The notes under the pieces are model-generated. The model made no database searches. It was not told where the DNA came from and saw only the letters and a list, made by a program, of their open reading frames with translations. A stretch of 64,000 nucleotides of DNA, taken from the NCBI RefSeq assembly GCF_000346485.2, contig NZ_KQ976354.1, forward strand, positions 3,103,421 to 3,167,420, read 5' to 3'. Of this stretch, positions 26,774 to 36,907 are shown one piece after another (the first letter of the stretch is position 1; each line of letters starts with the position of its first letter). This DNA is from Scytonema hofmannii PCC 7110. GTDB lineage: Bacteria > Cyanobacteriota > Cyanobacteriia > Cyanobacteriales > Nostocaceae. A program made the translations under genes and the position numbers.

Positions 26774-28255
26774 TTAACTCACATTCGTTGTCATCACTAG
26801 CTGCTCATTGAGGTTTTGTGGGGAGACCCTAATCAGAGTGTTTCCTAGCTTCATCATTGCTGTTTTCTTTTCATGCTGAACCTGATTTTTTCCATATTCT
26901 TTTCCCCATGTTTCGACTTCTTTGTATAAGACAGTTTCAAAAACTTTCTCATGTGGAAATTTAAGAGCTAAAGGAGAAATGCTCAGTGATTTAAGATCGG
27001 GGCGTATAGCACCATGAGTACTAGCTACATATAATTTTTCAAACGCACGTAAATATCCACCAGTTCCAGGATAATCCCAAGTTTTTTCACCTTTTAAAAC
27101 TCCGTAAAAACTCGAAGCTGTAATGATATTAAACACATTAGCTAAAGGATTAGTTCCTCTTCTGCATTGAATAGTTTCTTCAGAAAAGTCAAAATACCAT
27201 TTTTGAGAAATATCTGGAAATACTATTTCTAACTGGTATATAACCTCCCAATGGACATACTCTCCAAATAAATCATTTTTATGTTCCATGAAAAATGTTG
27301 GTAGATTCAAGCAAACCTCCTCTTCAATTGTCTTTCTCATCTCATGAAGATTGTACTTGTCTGGGTTTCTATCCACTAGTTCGCCACTTACGGTTACAGG
27401 TGAAAAAAGTAAACTTTCTCTATCATCTTCAATCATCTTGACAAATTGAGAATTTCCAGAAAGATAGGTTGATCTTCCATCTTTAAATTCACAAATATCT
27501 CCCGGTTGAAGAGAAAATATGTTTTCTCCTGCTTCTGGACAAACTTTTCCTATGTCTCTACAAAATTGTTCTTGAGTGACTGGAAACACAACTTGATTTA
27601 GCCAAGAAGATCCATCTATAAACTTGAAACCATTAGCACCAGGAGAAATTGCCTTTGGCTTAATCAAGCCAATCAGTTGGAGAATATGGCTATATCCCGG
27701 AAAAGGGAATGATAGGCTTTGATTGTATTGATACTCAGTTTCTAGCATAGGTTGCCAGCTCGCCAGTAAAAAATTTATTCTGGGATAGCGAGATTTGACA
27801 AAATTAATTGTTTTAGTATTGACTAATGAATCTACTTGATTCCAAAAAACTCCTGATGGATCGGCAAATAACATTCCATACTCAGGGACGCGATTCTCTG
27901 AGCGGGTTGCAATCAGAGTAGTCGAGCCAATTTTAACTTCATCAAAATCGCTTAAAGTGTAGATTTGAGAATATCCCAATTGCCGCAGACAAGTTTCTAA
28001 TAGCTTATCTTTAGGAATTAAAACATCAACATTTTTGGGAAGATAAGCAAGAGAACGAATATCAAAGTGATCCAAATGCCGATGGGAAATGACTAACAAG
28101 TCAAACTCAGGAATTTGCTCGTGAATAACTTCTCGTCTGGGGCATATACTCGTTGTGACTTCACAAAATGGATCCCAAAGTACCGGATCCATCATTATTT
28201 TACAATCTTGTGTTTCTACAAATATGGAAGCATGACCAATCATGTGAATTTTCAT
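26774..28255 (-). CDS. MBL-fold metallo-hydrolase of the export operon
   Basis: A 493-residue soluble protein. The N-terminal metallo-beta-lactamase fold shows the metal motif SHRHLDHFD (His58, His60, Asp62, His63) after MKIHMIGHASIFVET, like the UlaG/RomA-type branch. The C-terminal 200 residues (NLPTFFMEHKNDLFGEYVHW and on) are not recognised. It lies 100 bases after the second NHLM ABC gene on the same strand, so it may be the last gene of the export operon. A role in hydrolysing a modified peptide or lipid, or in self-protection, is possible; nothing in the sequence decides it. Confidence 0.8.
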   Translation of the reverse strand: MKIHMIGHASIFVETQDCKIMMDPVLWDPFCEVTTSICPRREVIHEQIPEFDLLVISHRHLDHFDIRSLAYLPKNVDVLIPKDKLLETCLRQLGYSQIYTLSDFDEVKIGSTTLIATRSENRVPEYGMLFADPSGVFWNQVDSLVNTKTINFVKSRYPRINFLLASWQPMLETEYQYNQSLSFPFPGYSHILQLIGLIKPKAISPGANGFKFIDGSSWLNQVVFPVTQEQFCRDIGKVCPEAGENIFSLQPGDICEFKDGRSTYLSGNSQFVKMIEDDRESLLFSPVTVSGELVDRNPDKYNLHEMRKTIEEEVCLNLPTFFMEHKNDLFGEYVHWEVIYQLEIVFPDISQKWYFDFSEETIQCRRGTNPLANVFNIITASSFYGVLKGEKTWDYPGTGGYLRAFEKLYVASTHGAIRPDLKSLSISPLALKFPHEKVFETVLYKEVETWGKEYGKNQVQHEKKTAMMKLGNTLIRVSPQNLNEQLVMTTNVS

Positions 28256-28356
28256 AGTGTACCTCTAGGATTGAGTATTTTCCTTTGTTTGTAAACATCA
28301 ATGACGACTGTTTGTTTTTACAAAAAAATGCAATATGTAGGCGCAATAGCTTAGTC

Positions 28357-31293
28357 CTAAGCCATTTGCCGAGCCATCAATTGAGCAAACAACCCTTCAA
28401 CAGAAGCTAGCTCCGTAAAACTTCCTTGTTGTACAATCCTCCCTGCTTGGAGTACATAGATGCGATGAGCATTGCGGATTGTACTGAGTCGGTGAGCAAT
28501 TACTATTCTCGTGACTTGCATCTTATCCAAACTTTCACTAACAATTGCTTGGGTTTTGTTGTCAAGAGCACTAGTCGCTTCATCAAATAGCAAAATGCGG
28601 GGTTTTAATACTAAAGCGCGAGCAATGAGCAACCGTTGTCGTTGTCCTCCCGAAAGATTACCACCTCCTTCACTAATCACAGTGTGCATTTCCATTGGCA
28701 TAGCTGCTACATCGTCAGCAAAGCCAGACATTTGAGCTGCTTCCCAAGCTTCATCGAAGGTAATATTGGCACCACCAGCAATATTCTCAAAAATAGAACC
28801 TGAATTGAGCCGACCATTTTGCAAAACAACACCTAACTGTCGGCGCACTGCTTCTATATCTAACCCAGATAGGTCTTGACCATCGTAGTAGATGCTGCCA
28901 CTTTCAGGAGTTTCAAACCCCAGTAACAATCGGAATATAGTTGATTTACCACTTCCAGATCCCCCTACAAGGGCAATAAACTCCCCTGGTTCTGCTGAGA
29001 TACTCACGTCATCCAGTGTCAGTGGACCATCACTCCGGTAGCGAAACATAATATGGTCTACGACAATTTTGCCCATGAGTTTTCCCGGATCGGCTTTGCT
29101 CAAATCTACTTCCGGTATGGCTTGCAAAATTGGCTGGGTACGTTTCCAGTGAGGAGTAATTTGCACAATTTCAGTCACTACATTACTTAGATTTGTAGTT
29201 CCCCCAACAAATTGTTCAAAGGCGGCGTTAAAAGCGAGGAAAGTGCCGATGGTGATTACCATTGCTCCTGAAGTTTGAGCTTCTTTAAACTGGCTGATGG
29301 TCAGCCAAAAAAGGACTCCAGATGTGAATAAGGGCATCACCGTATTGAAAAGGGCAACAACGTCTTCTACTTGTTGTGTACTGAGTGTAAGCTTCAGTTG
29401 GCGAGTGTAGTTTTTACTCCAAGAAGCGAAGGCGCGTTCTTCGGCTCCAGCAATATGCAGTTTAGAAATCCCATTAATCATTTGTACTGTCTGGCCAAAA
29501 ATATTTCCCTGCAATTCCAGCAGGGGGCGCACTCTACCAACGAGGAGGATACCAGAAATTATAGTGACAGCACCTGTTACTATAGCAACCGCAACTGCAA
29601 GTAGGGCTAATTTAAAGTTGTAGTTAAATAATTGCCCCAAATAAAACAATGCAAAGAAACTGGTAATCAGTTTGATGATAGTGTTAGCACTCAGTTCTCG
29701 ACTGATTTCACCAACAGACGATGCTCGTGAGTGCAAATCGCCTGTCGTGTACTTGCGAAAAAAGGATACTGGTAAATTCAGCAGCCGATCCCACACTGCA
29801 ACTTCCGTAGTAGTGGCTGCTGCTGTTTCAATTCGTAAAAGAGCAAATCCCTGTGCTAGCTGAAATAAAACTGTACCCAATGCAGCAACGAGTAGCCCTA
29901 TTCCTATTTGCAGCAACAACCCGCGATTACTATCTGGAATTGCATTATCCATGATAATGGCGGTAGCTTGAGGCGTGAGCATCCCTAAAAGCGTGACGGC
30001 AATGCCAGTCAATAAGGTGAGTAGGATATCCAACCTACGTCCTTTGAGTGCAAACAGAAGTACATTATAAGTCTTGAGGACTCGATCGGGAAAAGATTGA
30101 TAAAACATATAGGCTACGGGAGAGAGTGTCTCGGCTATAGGTTCATCTACTTTAATGCGGGTATGCTTAATTGGATCAAAGATTTCATAGCAATTAGTAG
30201 AAATTGGCAACAGTGCTACTGGTTGATTGTCCTTCTCAGTATAAGCAACTAAAGGACCACAATCCTTTTCCCACCATTCATCCCGCAACAGCACACGCCG
30301 CATCCGAATGCGAGAAGCTCGGACGATCGCTTCCAACGGTTCTTTGACCCGTTTGAGATTTTCTGAGCGTGCTGGAGGACAGATTTTCACCCCCAAAGCT
30401 CTTCCCACAGCACCAGCAGCCACTAATAAAGGTGTACCTTCTGTGAAAAAGTTTTCATCTTTGGAACTTAATGTTGATGCTAGCTCTCCTAACGCCTCAG
30501 ATGTCATTTGACGATTGAGACGTTGGCGATCGCGCAACCGCATAATTTCTTCCTGCGCTTCTTGCCGATCTAAAAAATCAATACAGTGCAGGAGTTGAAG
30601 ATGCATTTGAGACAACCCTGTCAGAAGATGACTTGAGTTCCAAAATTGGCTGGTTGTTTGAGCGGTTAGTTGAACCCCCTCAATGGCTTCTAGCCATGTT
30701 CTGTCAGTCAGAGGAAAATATCCGGTTGCAGTTGTCAGAGTCAATTCTTCAAACCCCAGAAAACAGACAGTCCCTTGCTGAATTTGTACCCAACAGGTAA
30801 CCCCTGCTTCCGGCTGGAATCTTTGACCAAGCAGCAGAGACAATCGTGTTTCTCCCTCAGACTTAACCTCAATTGCTGGGATAGTAACGTGAGATAATAC
30901 ACTACTAAGTTGTAACAACCAAGCTTCTACCCAGGCGATCGCTCTCGAATCTGCACTAGCTATTAACTCCTGAAAACATTCTTGATGGACTTGTAGTAAT
31001 TCAGTTTCCCCAATCGGCACAGCCAAGATCTGGTGTTTTTGATTAATATTATTAACAGCAGTGCCGAACAGTGCCTGTCCCTCACTAATACTAGATAAAT
31101 AACGGCGAGTTCCTTCTATAACACCATCTTTAACTATCACGGCAAATAATGCCATAGAACCAGATTGGAGCACCCAAATTTTAGAGGGATCGTCCAGTAG
31201 TATCGGCTCATTACCTTGAAATATATAAGCTTGACCGCGTATTAAGATTTGGGATTTTGAGTTAGTTAATTGGTTATTTTTCCCTTTGTGCAT
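28357..31293 (-). CDS. NHLM-type bacteriocin export ABC transporter, permease/ATPase
   Basis: A 978-residue half-transporter of the NHLP/NHLM export system. An N-terminal region of about 400 residues has no peptidase. The membrane domain follows (about 425-700) and the ATPase (about 730-975) shows LVGGSGSGKSTIFRLL, LSGGQRQRLLIARAL, ILLFDEATSALDN and IVIAHRLSTI. In such systems it works with the peptidase-bearing ABC protein, whose gene ends two bases upstream, and an HlyD adaptor to export Gly-Gly-leader peptides across the inner membrane. Confidence 0.93.
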   Translation of the reverse strand: MHKGKNNQLTNSKSQILIRGQAYIFQGNEPILLDDPSKIWVLQSGSMALFAVIVKDGVIEGTRRYLSSISEGQALFGTAVNNINQKHQILAVPIGETELLQVHQECFQELIASADSRAIAWVEAWLLQLSSVLSHVTIPAIEVKSEGETRLSLLLGQRFQPEAGVTCWVQIQQGTVCFLGFEELTLTTATGYFPLTDRTWLEAIEGVQLTAQTTSQFWNSSHLLTGLSQMHLQLLHCIDFLDRQEAQEEIMRLRDRQRLNRQMTSEALGELASTLSSKDENFFTEGTPLLVAAGAVGRALGVKICPPARSENLKRVKEPLEAIVRASRIRMRRVLLRDEWWEKDCGPLVAYTEKDNQPVALLPISTNCYEIFDPIKHTRIKVDEPIAETLSPVAYMFYQSFPDRVLKTYNVLLFALKGRRLDILLTLLTGIAVTLLGMLTPQATAIIMDNAIPDSNRGLLLQIGIGLLVAALGTVLFQLAQGFALLRIETAAATTTEVAVWDRLLNLPVSFFRKYTTGDLHSRASSVGEISRELSANTIIKLITSFFALFYLGQLFNYNFKLALLAVAVAIVTGAVTIISGILLVGRVRPLLELQGNIFGQTVQMINGISKLHIAGAEERAFASWSKNYTRQLKLTLSTQQVEDVVALFNTVMPLFTSGVLFWLTISQFKEAQTSGAMVITIGTFLAFNAAFEQFVGGTTNLSNVVTEIVQITPHWKRTQPILQAIPEVDLSKADPGKLMGKIVVDHIMFRYRSDGPLTLDDVSISAEPGEFIALVGGSGSGKSTIFRLLLGFETPESGSIYYDGQDLSGLDIEAVRRQLGVVLQNGRLNSGSIFENIAGGANITFDEAWEAAQMSGFADDVAAMPMEMHTVISEGGGNLSGGQRQRLLIARALVLKPRILLFDEATSALDNKTQAIVSESLDKMQVTRIVIAHRLSTIRNAHRIYVLQAGRIVQQGSFTELASVEGLFAQLMARQMA

Positions 31294-31295
31294 CT

Positions 31296-33599
31296 TTATT
31301 CCTCCTCCAGGGCTTCCCCTTCTGTGCGGATTAATCGCGAGTACACTCCTTCAACTTGCCACAACTGTTGGTGAGTACCTCGTTGTACGACTTGACCTCG
31401 CTCTAGGACGATAATTTCATCACAGTCTCGAATCGTGCTTAATCGATGCGCCACAATTATGCAAGTGCATCCCCGCCGCCGGAGATTTTGGTCAATAATT
31501 CTTTCCGTCTCTGCATCTAAAGCACTAGTAGCTTCGTCCATGACAAGTATAGAGGGATTGTTCACCAAAGCGCGGGCTATTTCCATCCGTTGCCGTTGAC
31601 CTCCACTTAAATTAGCAGCACCTTCCATGAGTTCTGCATCATATCCCCCATTCATTGAGAGGATGACATCATCAATCGCCGCATCCTGACAAGCCCGCTT
31701 CAAGTTTTTGTCAGATACAGTGTTATCCCAAAGAGTCAAATTCTCCCTAACTGTGCCACCAAACAACAAGATATCCTGTTCTACCATAGCCACAGAATTA
31801 GTCAGTCGTTGGTGAGGAATTTGTTCTCTAAGTTGACTATCAAAGAGAATTTTTCCCACCCAAGGTTGATAAAGTCCGCTTATCAGTTTGGCAATAGTGG
31901 ACTTACCAGAGCCACTCCCACCTACCAAAGCGACTCGTTGTCCTGGTTTAAGTGAGAGATTAAAATTTTCTATCAAGGGAGGGTCTAAGCGGCTATAGCC
32001 AAATGTGAGGTTTTGTAACTCTATATATCCCTGCAATCTCGGCAAAGGAGTAGAGGAAGAAAGAAAATGAATATTTCTGTTGTTTCCATGACTATCACCT
32101 TTGTCTTCTGGTGTGCTGTTAACCAAGTTTTTCTGCTCTACTGATGTATCGGTTGGGTTGTCTAGTACATCATCAAGGCGAATCAAATTGCCCTCCAATT
32201 CTTGAAGAGTGCTACCGAAGTTGAGGAGACTACTTACAGGTGCTTCAAAACTTTTTACCAAACCTTGAAAAGCTACTAACATCCCGATACTCAGATACCC
32301 GTCCATAACCCGTAAACCACCGATCGCCAATAGCAACAAGGAAGAAATAGCTTCTAAGAGGGTGGGTAATATTGAGAATAATTGGTTAGTGACATCCATT
32401 TGTTGCTGGCTATTGATCGCCTTGGTATAATAACCAGACCACCGAGAAAAGAAATCTGATTCCAACCCTGATGCTTTGAGTGTTTCTATACTTTGGAGAG
32501 CAGCAATGGAAACGCCTTCAGCTTTACCAAAATCCAACATCAATCGTTGATTCAGATCGACACGCTGACGGGAAACCAAGCGCAAGGTGATGACGTTCAC
32601 CACAGCTAAGCTGACGACAATCAAAGTTAGTAGCCAGTCATATTGAAACATAATCATGGCATAAAAAATTACCATGACAGCATCAATGATTGTTGTTGTC
32701 AACTGTCCTGAAAGCACATTAGCAACTTGGTCATTAAGACTCATGCGGCTAGTAATTTCTCCAGCAAATCGTTGGGCATAAAACCCAACTGGTAGACGCA
32801 GCATATGCCACAGAAAGCGACTGGACATCCCAACAGACAACTTAATTTTTAAGCGACGCAGGTAGCGCAACCGCAGTAGCGTTAGACACCCTTGGAGTAC
32901 AGCCGCGATCGCCATTCCTACAAGTAGAGGATTTAGCCAGTCCAGCCTTTGCTCTACCAGGATTTCGTCTACAAATATTTGGCTGAATACTGGTACTGCC
33001 ATTCCTACCAGAGTTAAGAAGAATCCAGCGACTATACAGTAAACTAAAGCACTTGTTGATCCCTGTAGGCGCTCCCACAAAGACCCCATCATACTAGGTT
33101 TACGTCCACCTTTTTTGAACTCTGTGCCTGGTTCCATCACCAGCACTACCCCAGTATAACCCTCGTCAAATTCCTGCAAAGACACACTACGGGGACCTGT
33201 AGCTGGATCGTTCAAATAAACCCTCTGTTTGCGAAATCCTTCCACTACTAAGAAGTGGTTAAAATCCCAAAAGATAATATAAGGAGGATGCAGCTGTTGT
33301 AGTTGCTCTAGTTCCTTTTTAAAACCCTTGGCCTGAAGACCATAATTTCTTGCAGCCTTCAACACGTTAGATGCCTTACTACCATCACGGGAAACACCAC
33401 ACTCTCGACGCAATTCTGGCAATGGAACAATTCGACCAAAGTAACCTAAAATAATTCCTAAAGCAGCAGCACCACATTCAACTGCCTCCATTTGCAGAAG
33501 AGTTGGTGTTTTTATCCGCTTGCTTCTGATAAACAGTAATTTTTGCAGGTACTGCCAAAAATTAATAGGTTGGACTAAGGCAGAATTAGTAAATACCAC
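31296..33599 (-). CDS. NHLM-type export ABC transporter with C39 peptidase
   Basis: A 767-residue protein with three domains. The C39 peptidase domain (about 30-165) has MEAVECGAAALGIILGYFG with Cys42, WDFNHFLVVEG with His115 and NDPATG with Asp131, the expected triad. A membrane domain follows (about 180-480). The ATPase has LVGGSGSGKSTIAKLI, LSGGQRQRMEIARAL and LVMDEATSALD. It should remove NHLP leaders after Gly-Gly while exporting the core. The start is GTG at 33599 and overlaps the HlyD gene by 14 bases, which indicates translational coupling. Confidence 0.95.
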   Translation of the reverse strand: MVFTNSALVQPINFWQYLQKLLFIRSKRIKTPTLLQMEAVECGAAALGIILGYFGRIVPLPELRRECGVSRDGSKASNVLKAARNYGLQAKGFKKELEQLQQLHPPYIIFWDFNHFLVVEGFRKQRVYLNDPATGPRSVSLQEFDEGYTGVVLVMEPGTEFKKGGRKPSMMGSLWERLQGSTSALVYCIVAGFFLTLVGMAVPVFSQIFVDEILVEQRLDWLNPLLVGMAIAAVLQGCLTLLRLRYLRRLKIKLSVGMSSRFLWHMLRLPVGFYAQRFAGEITSRMSLNDQVANVLSGQLTTTIIDAVMVIFYAMIMFQYDWLLTLIVVSLAVVNVITLRLVSRQRVDLNQRLMLDFGKAEGVSIAALQSIETLKASGLESDFFSRWSGYYTKAINSQQQMDVTNQLFSILPTLLEAISSLLLLAIGGLRVMDGYLSIGMLVAFQGLVKSFEAPVSSLLNFGSTLQELEGNLIRLDDVLDNPTDTSVEQKNLVNSTPEDKGDSHGNNRNIHFLSSSTPLPRLQGYIELQNLTFGYSRLDPPLIENFNLSLKPGQRVALVGGSGSGKSTIAKLISGLYQPWVGKILFDSQLREQIPHQRLTNSVAMVEQDILLFGGTVRENLTLWDNTVSDKNLKRACQDAAIDDVILSMNGGYDAELMEGAANLSGGQRQRMEIARALVNNPSILVMDEATSALDAETERIIDQNLRRRGCTCIIVAHRLSTIRDCDEIIVLERGQVVQRGTHQQLWQVEGVYSRLIRTEGEALEEE

Positions 33600-35031
33600 T
33601 GAAAGACCTCAAGATAGGTAGTACAAAAGTGATAGGAGCGCGTTCTTCCACCTGAACTCGCACAATGGTTGTCGTTCCAGAAGAGATTTTCATCTGTGGT
33701 CCAGTTGAAGAAGACCACTTGTAACCACTGAAAGTTGTAGAATCTTGTTCTATATCAGCGAAAACCTGTATTAATCCTTCTTGTTTTTGAGAAACTAGAC
33801 CTTCCACAATTTCTGAATTACCCACGACACTAGCAGCAGCTTCTCTAGTGATGGGAAAAGGCGAGATATTTGTGACATCCCCAGTGATACCGCCGAAGCG
33901 TTCTCGCTTTACAGTACTAGGGGTAATTTGTAATTTCATTCCCGGTTGAATTTTCTTACCATCTCCAACTGGGAATAATGCAATACTAACTAGTTTGCTA
34001 GATGAAGTCTCTGCCTTGACACTTCCCAAACGGGTTCCAGTATCAATGACTTGCCCAGGAGCAATAGTAACTTCTAACACCTGTCCTGAGTACTGGCTGA
34101 CGATCTTGCTGTTAGTACTTAACCGTTCTTCTATTTGAGCAATTTCTCGCTTGGCTTCTTGAATTTCTTTTTGTCGGTTAATTGTACTGCTTTGATCTTG
34201 TTCAGCTGAACTAGCTAATTTACTATCTAGTTCTTTAATCTGTGCTTGGTAGTTTTTAATTTCGTTGAGATTCTGAAAATATTTTTCTAATGTCTCTGTT
34301 TCCTGAACACCGAGTTTATCGAGTTGAGATTTGGCTTGATCGAGATTGGCGAGACTATCGAGATATTGCTGTCGTGCTTCTAACACTGTATCGTCAGAAA
34401 CTGCTCCCTGCTGAAATAGTCTTTGGCGAACTTCCCATCTTTTTTTTAAGGTTGGAAGTAGCTCGTTCAAAGTCTTTAAGCGATTTTGGAGATTCTGGCG
34501 ATCGCTTTTAATTGTCATCAATCCTTTCTCTCGCAAAATGGGAGTGAAATTCCTCAAATCTTGAAGAGTTCGCAATAGAAACTGGCGTTGTTCTTGAATA
34601 GTCTTTTTGTCTAAACTTTGTCGTTGATCTTGCAGTAAATTTACATCGCTATTCTGCTTTTCTAGTTGGGTTAATTTAGAACGCGATAGTTGCAACTGTT
34701 TGCGAAGATCGGCTTGTTCAAGCGTCGCTAGTATGTCTCCTTTCTTAACTCTATCTCCCGCCTTAACATTGAGGGCTAATATCTGACCGGCACTTGTTGA
34801 CTGTAGTGGCACAACTTGGCGTGGATAAATCAATACTCCTTGTCCATCAATAGTAATAGGAATTTTACCATAAACACTCCAAATTACAGCCACCACTACT
34901 AAAGAGCTTAAAGAAGCCAAAGGCAACCAGCTTCTTGGACTAACTACCTGCATGAGTTGGTCTAGTCTTTCAGGAGAAGATAAACGTTCTACAGATTCTT
35001 GGCGAAATAGACGGCGCTTTTGCTCTAACAT
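33586..35031 (-). CDS. HlyD-type periplasmic adaptor of the NHLM export system
   Basis: A 481-residue membrane-fusion protein. One membrane segment near the N-terminus (WLPLASLSSLVVVAVIWSVY) is followed by a biotinyl-lipoyl-like half (VPLQSTSAGQILALNVKAGD), a long coiled coil (about 110-310) and the second half (VSQYSGQVLEVTIAPGQVID). It should link the two ABC proteins to an outer-membrane channel. No full TolC lies next to it; the short TolC-like protein at 16733 is the only candidate in the window. First gene of the export operon. Confidence 0.93.
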   Translation of the reverse strand: MLEQKRRLFRQESVERLSSPERLDQLMQVVSPRSWLPLASLSSLVVVAVIWSVYGKIPITIDGQGVLIYPRQVVPLQSTSAGQILALNVKAGDRVKKGDILATLEQADLRKQLQLSRSKLTQLEKQNSDVNLLQDQRQSLDKKTIQEQRQFLLRTLQDLRNFTPILREKGLMTIKSDRQNLQNRLKTLNELLPTLKKRWEVRQRLFQQGAVSDDTVLEARQQYLDSLANLDQAKSQLDKLGVQETETLEKYFQNLNEIKNYQAQIKELDSKLASSAEQDQSSTINRQKEIQEAKREIAQIEERLSTNSKIVSQYSGQVLEVTIAPGQVIDTGTRLGSVKAETSSSKLVSIALFPVGDGKKIQPGMKLQITPSTVKRERFGGITGDVTNISPFPITREAAASVVGNSEIVEGLVSQKQEGLIQVFADIEQDSTTFSGYKWSSSTGPQMKISSGTTTIVRVQVEERAPITFVLPILRSFSGIY

Positions 35032-35182
35032 CGATATTCTCTTTATATATGTAAGTTAGCGGCTAATCAATAACGCTATTTTCTCTACCAGATTTTTCAT
35101 GATAGTTCAATCAAAAAGGGTGCTGAGTTCAGCAATATCCAACATCCTTTTAGTTTTCAGCAGTACTTTTAATAAAGCTTTT

Positions 35183-35323
35183 TCATTCTGCACTAAAGTC
35201 ATAACCGGCTGCTAAAATGATTGCTCGACGTTCTTCGAGATTAGATACATTTTCTACTTGGTCGAGAAATGTATCGTCAGTTTTCATTCTTGAGTAAAAA
35301 GCTTGAGCGTTTTCAATAGACAT
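35183..35323 (-). CDS. Short Nif11-type peptide, possibly frameshifted
   Basis: A 46-residue peptide with AAGGAG eight bases before its ATG. MSIENAQAFYSRMKTDDTFL and then AIILAAGYDFSAE are typical of the Nif11 leader family, which gives some RiPP precursors their leaders. The TGA comes just where family members usually continue. If one T is skipped at that point, the frame runs on to 35107 as EKALLKVLLKTKRMLDIAEL plus five residues, a plausible helical end. So it is either a leader-only peptide or a gene broken by a one-base insertion. It lies just upstream of the export operon. Confidence 0.7.
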   Translation of the reverse strand: MSIENAQAFYSRMKTDDTFLDQVENVSNLEERRAIILAAGYDFSAE

Positions 35324-35502
35324 AACAATCTCCTTATTACAATTAAATTACAACTGCTATAAATATTTAAGCGAGATAAACAGGAAATTTCAATACACAA
35401 TTATTAGATAGAACTCGCTGTTTTTTAGATTTAAAGTGTAATGTGTAAACTCAGTTAATTACCGTTCTCACTATTCTTTAATTTTTGAAAATTGCAAGAT
35501 TC

Positions 35503-35535
35503 AGACCCCCGACTTCTTTAAGAAGTCGGGGGTCT
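35503..35535. repeat. Perfect 15-bp hairpin in spacer
   Basis: AGACCCCCGACTTCT (35503-35517) pairs fully with 35521-35535 around a three-base loop. There is no T-run on the minus side, so it is more like the dispersed palindromes than a terminator, though it may still end the transcript of the gene at 35641. GGATTGCTACAGCACTC at about 35561-35577 resembles the end of the element at 43993. The rest of 35324-35640 shows no gene. Confidence 0.6.
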
Positions 35536-35640
35536 ATTTGTTCGCCAATAATTTAGGATTGCTACAGCACTCTTCCATCATTCTTATGAGAGAAGAATAA
35601 AACCAGAAACAATTATGCTTTTTAAGATAAATTACTCAAA

Positions 35641-36735
35641 TCAAGCTATCTTGATTCGTTCTAGCATCCAATCAAATCTTTTTCCAGCTAATGTCATTTT
35701 ATCTAAAATACCAAGATTCAACTCATCCTCATATTCAACATTTTTATCTAGTGATAGTCCTTGACTATAAACCCTTCGACCATATCCAATCTGACTTAGA
35801 ATTTCTTGCAACCTATTAGAAATCAGCATAGCAATCACTCGATAGAAACGAGATGAAAATCCTAGATCTTGCTGTAATTTTACTGCTAATTGCTGTCGGG
35901 GAATTGACAAAGCTATTGAGTCTTCAATTGCCTTAACTGTTGTAGAGGGTAAGCGCCCATCAAGGAAAGGTGTTTCTCCTACTATTTCACCTTTCGATAA
36001 TCTTGCTATTTCTCTACCGATGATTTCATTACCTTCAATAGCCGCAAAAGCACGAACTAAGGGATTACGTTCATCCTCAAAAACATACAAAGACATTTTT
36101 CCACCCAAGATAATATATAACGCATCTACAGAACCTGTTTCATAAATGACTACTTGATTAGCAGGAATTTTTTGGGGAACGCCACAAGCCATCATCCAGT
36201 CAATGTCACTATCATGTAGTTCTGCTAGAACGAATAGCATATCTTTCAAAGACTTACTTTGTGTAAGGTTACGCCTGCCCAACTGACTAATGATGCTTTG
36301 TAATCTGTCTAAAAACATAATTGCGATCGCTCGATAAAAGCGGGAAGAAAAACCAGCATCCTGTTGCAATTTTGTTGCCAATTTTTCTTGAGGAATCGAC
36401 ATGATTAATGATTTTTCTAAAGCCTTAATAGTAGTGACAGATGGACGAGTATTTACAAAAGGCACTTCTCCCACTACCTCACCTCTTGATAACCTATCAA
36501 TCTCCCAACCTGAGTTGACACTACTATCAATAGCTGCAAAAGCCCGATTCAGAAGACTGTCACCGGATTGAGGAATGCTAACTGTCAACATCCCATCTAG
36601 TAATACATATAGAGAATCGACAGTTTTTCCTGATTGGATAAGTACGCTACCAGGCGTTAAATTTCTCTGATGACTATTAGCAACTATCCAATTAATATCG
36701 TTATTGCTCAATTCTTTTAACAAAACTTCTGTCAT
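35641..36735 (-). CDS. Tandem cyclic-nucleotide-binding-domain protein
   Basis: A 364-residue protein with two CNB-like domains (about 10-150 and 175-320). Each has a glycine-rich entry (GSVLIQSGKTVDSLYVLLDG; NQVVIYETGSVDALYIILGG), then LSRGEVVGEVPFVNTRPSVT or LSKGEIVGETPFLDGRLPST where the phosphate-binding cassette should be, and a matching SSRFYRAIAIMFLDRLQ helix. The canonical RxAA arginine is replaced by RPSVT and LPSTT, so cyclic-nucleotide binding is uncertain. No DNA-binding domain is seen. It lies between the export operon and the metallopeptidase on the same strand. Confidence 0.8.
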   Translation of the reverse strand: MTEVLLKELSNNDINWIVANSHQRNLTPGSVLIQSGKTVDSLYVLLDGMLTVSIPQSGDSLLNRAFAAIDSSVNSGWEIDRLSRGEVVGEVPFVNTRPSVTTIKALEKSLIMSIPQEKLATKLQQDAGFSSRFYRAIAIMFLDRLQSIISQLGRRNLTQSKSLKDMLFVLAELHDSDIDWMMACGVPQKIPANQVVIYETGSVDALYIILGGKMSLYVFEDERNPLVRAFAAIEGNEIIGREIARLSKGEIVGETPFLDGRLPSTTVKAIEDSIALSIPRQQLAVKLQQDLGFSSRFYRVIAMLISNRLQEILSQIGYGRRVYSQGLSLDKNVEYEDELNLGILDKMTLAGKRFDWMLERIKIA

Positions 36736-36832
36736 AATTCAATTATCCTCAGTTGTATTTATGTTGGACTGCAATAGACACCAAATCAAGAACAGGTAAA
36801 CATACCAAACATTTATAGAACTCCTATCTTTT

Positions 36833-36907
36833 TCCTCCGTTCTCTCTGCGTACTCTGCGGTTCAAAAATCATTTATTTAACCACAGAGGCGCAGAGAACG
36901 CAGAGGT
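36833..36907. repeat. Inverted repeat that forms the 3' end of the metallopeptidase gene
   Basis: CTCTGCGTACTCTGCGGTT (about 36844-36862) faces AACCACAGAGGCGCAGAG (about 36879-36896). This is the dispersed CTCTGCG repeat also seen near 53680-53710. The right arm encodes the last dozen residues of the gene at 36869. Confidence 0.6.

Noticed and set aside
35503-35535. Rho-independent terminator of the CNB gene
   Set aside because: The stem is perfect but no T-run follows on the minus strand, and the palindrome resembles other dispersed hairpins. Kept as a repeat.
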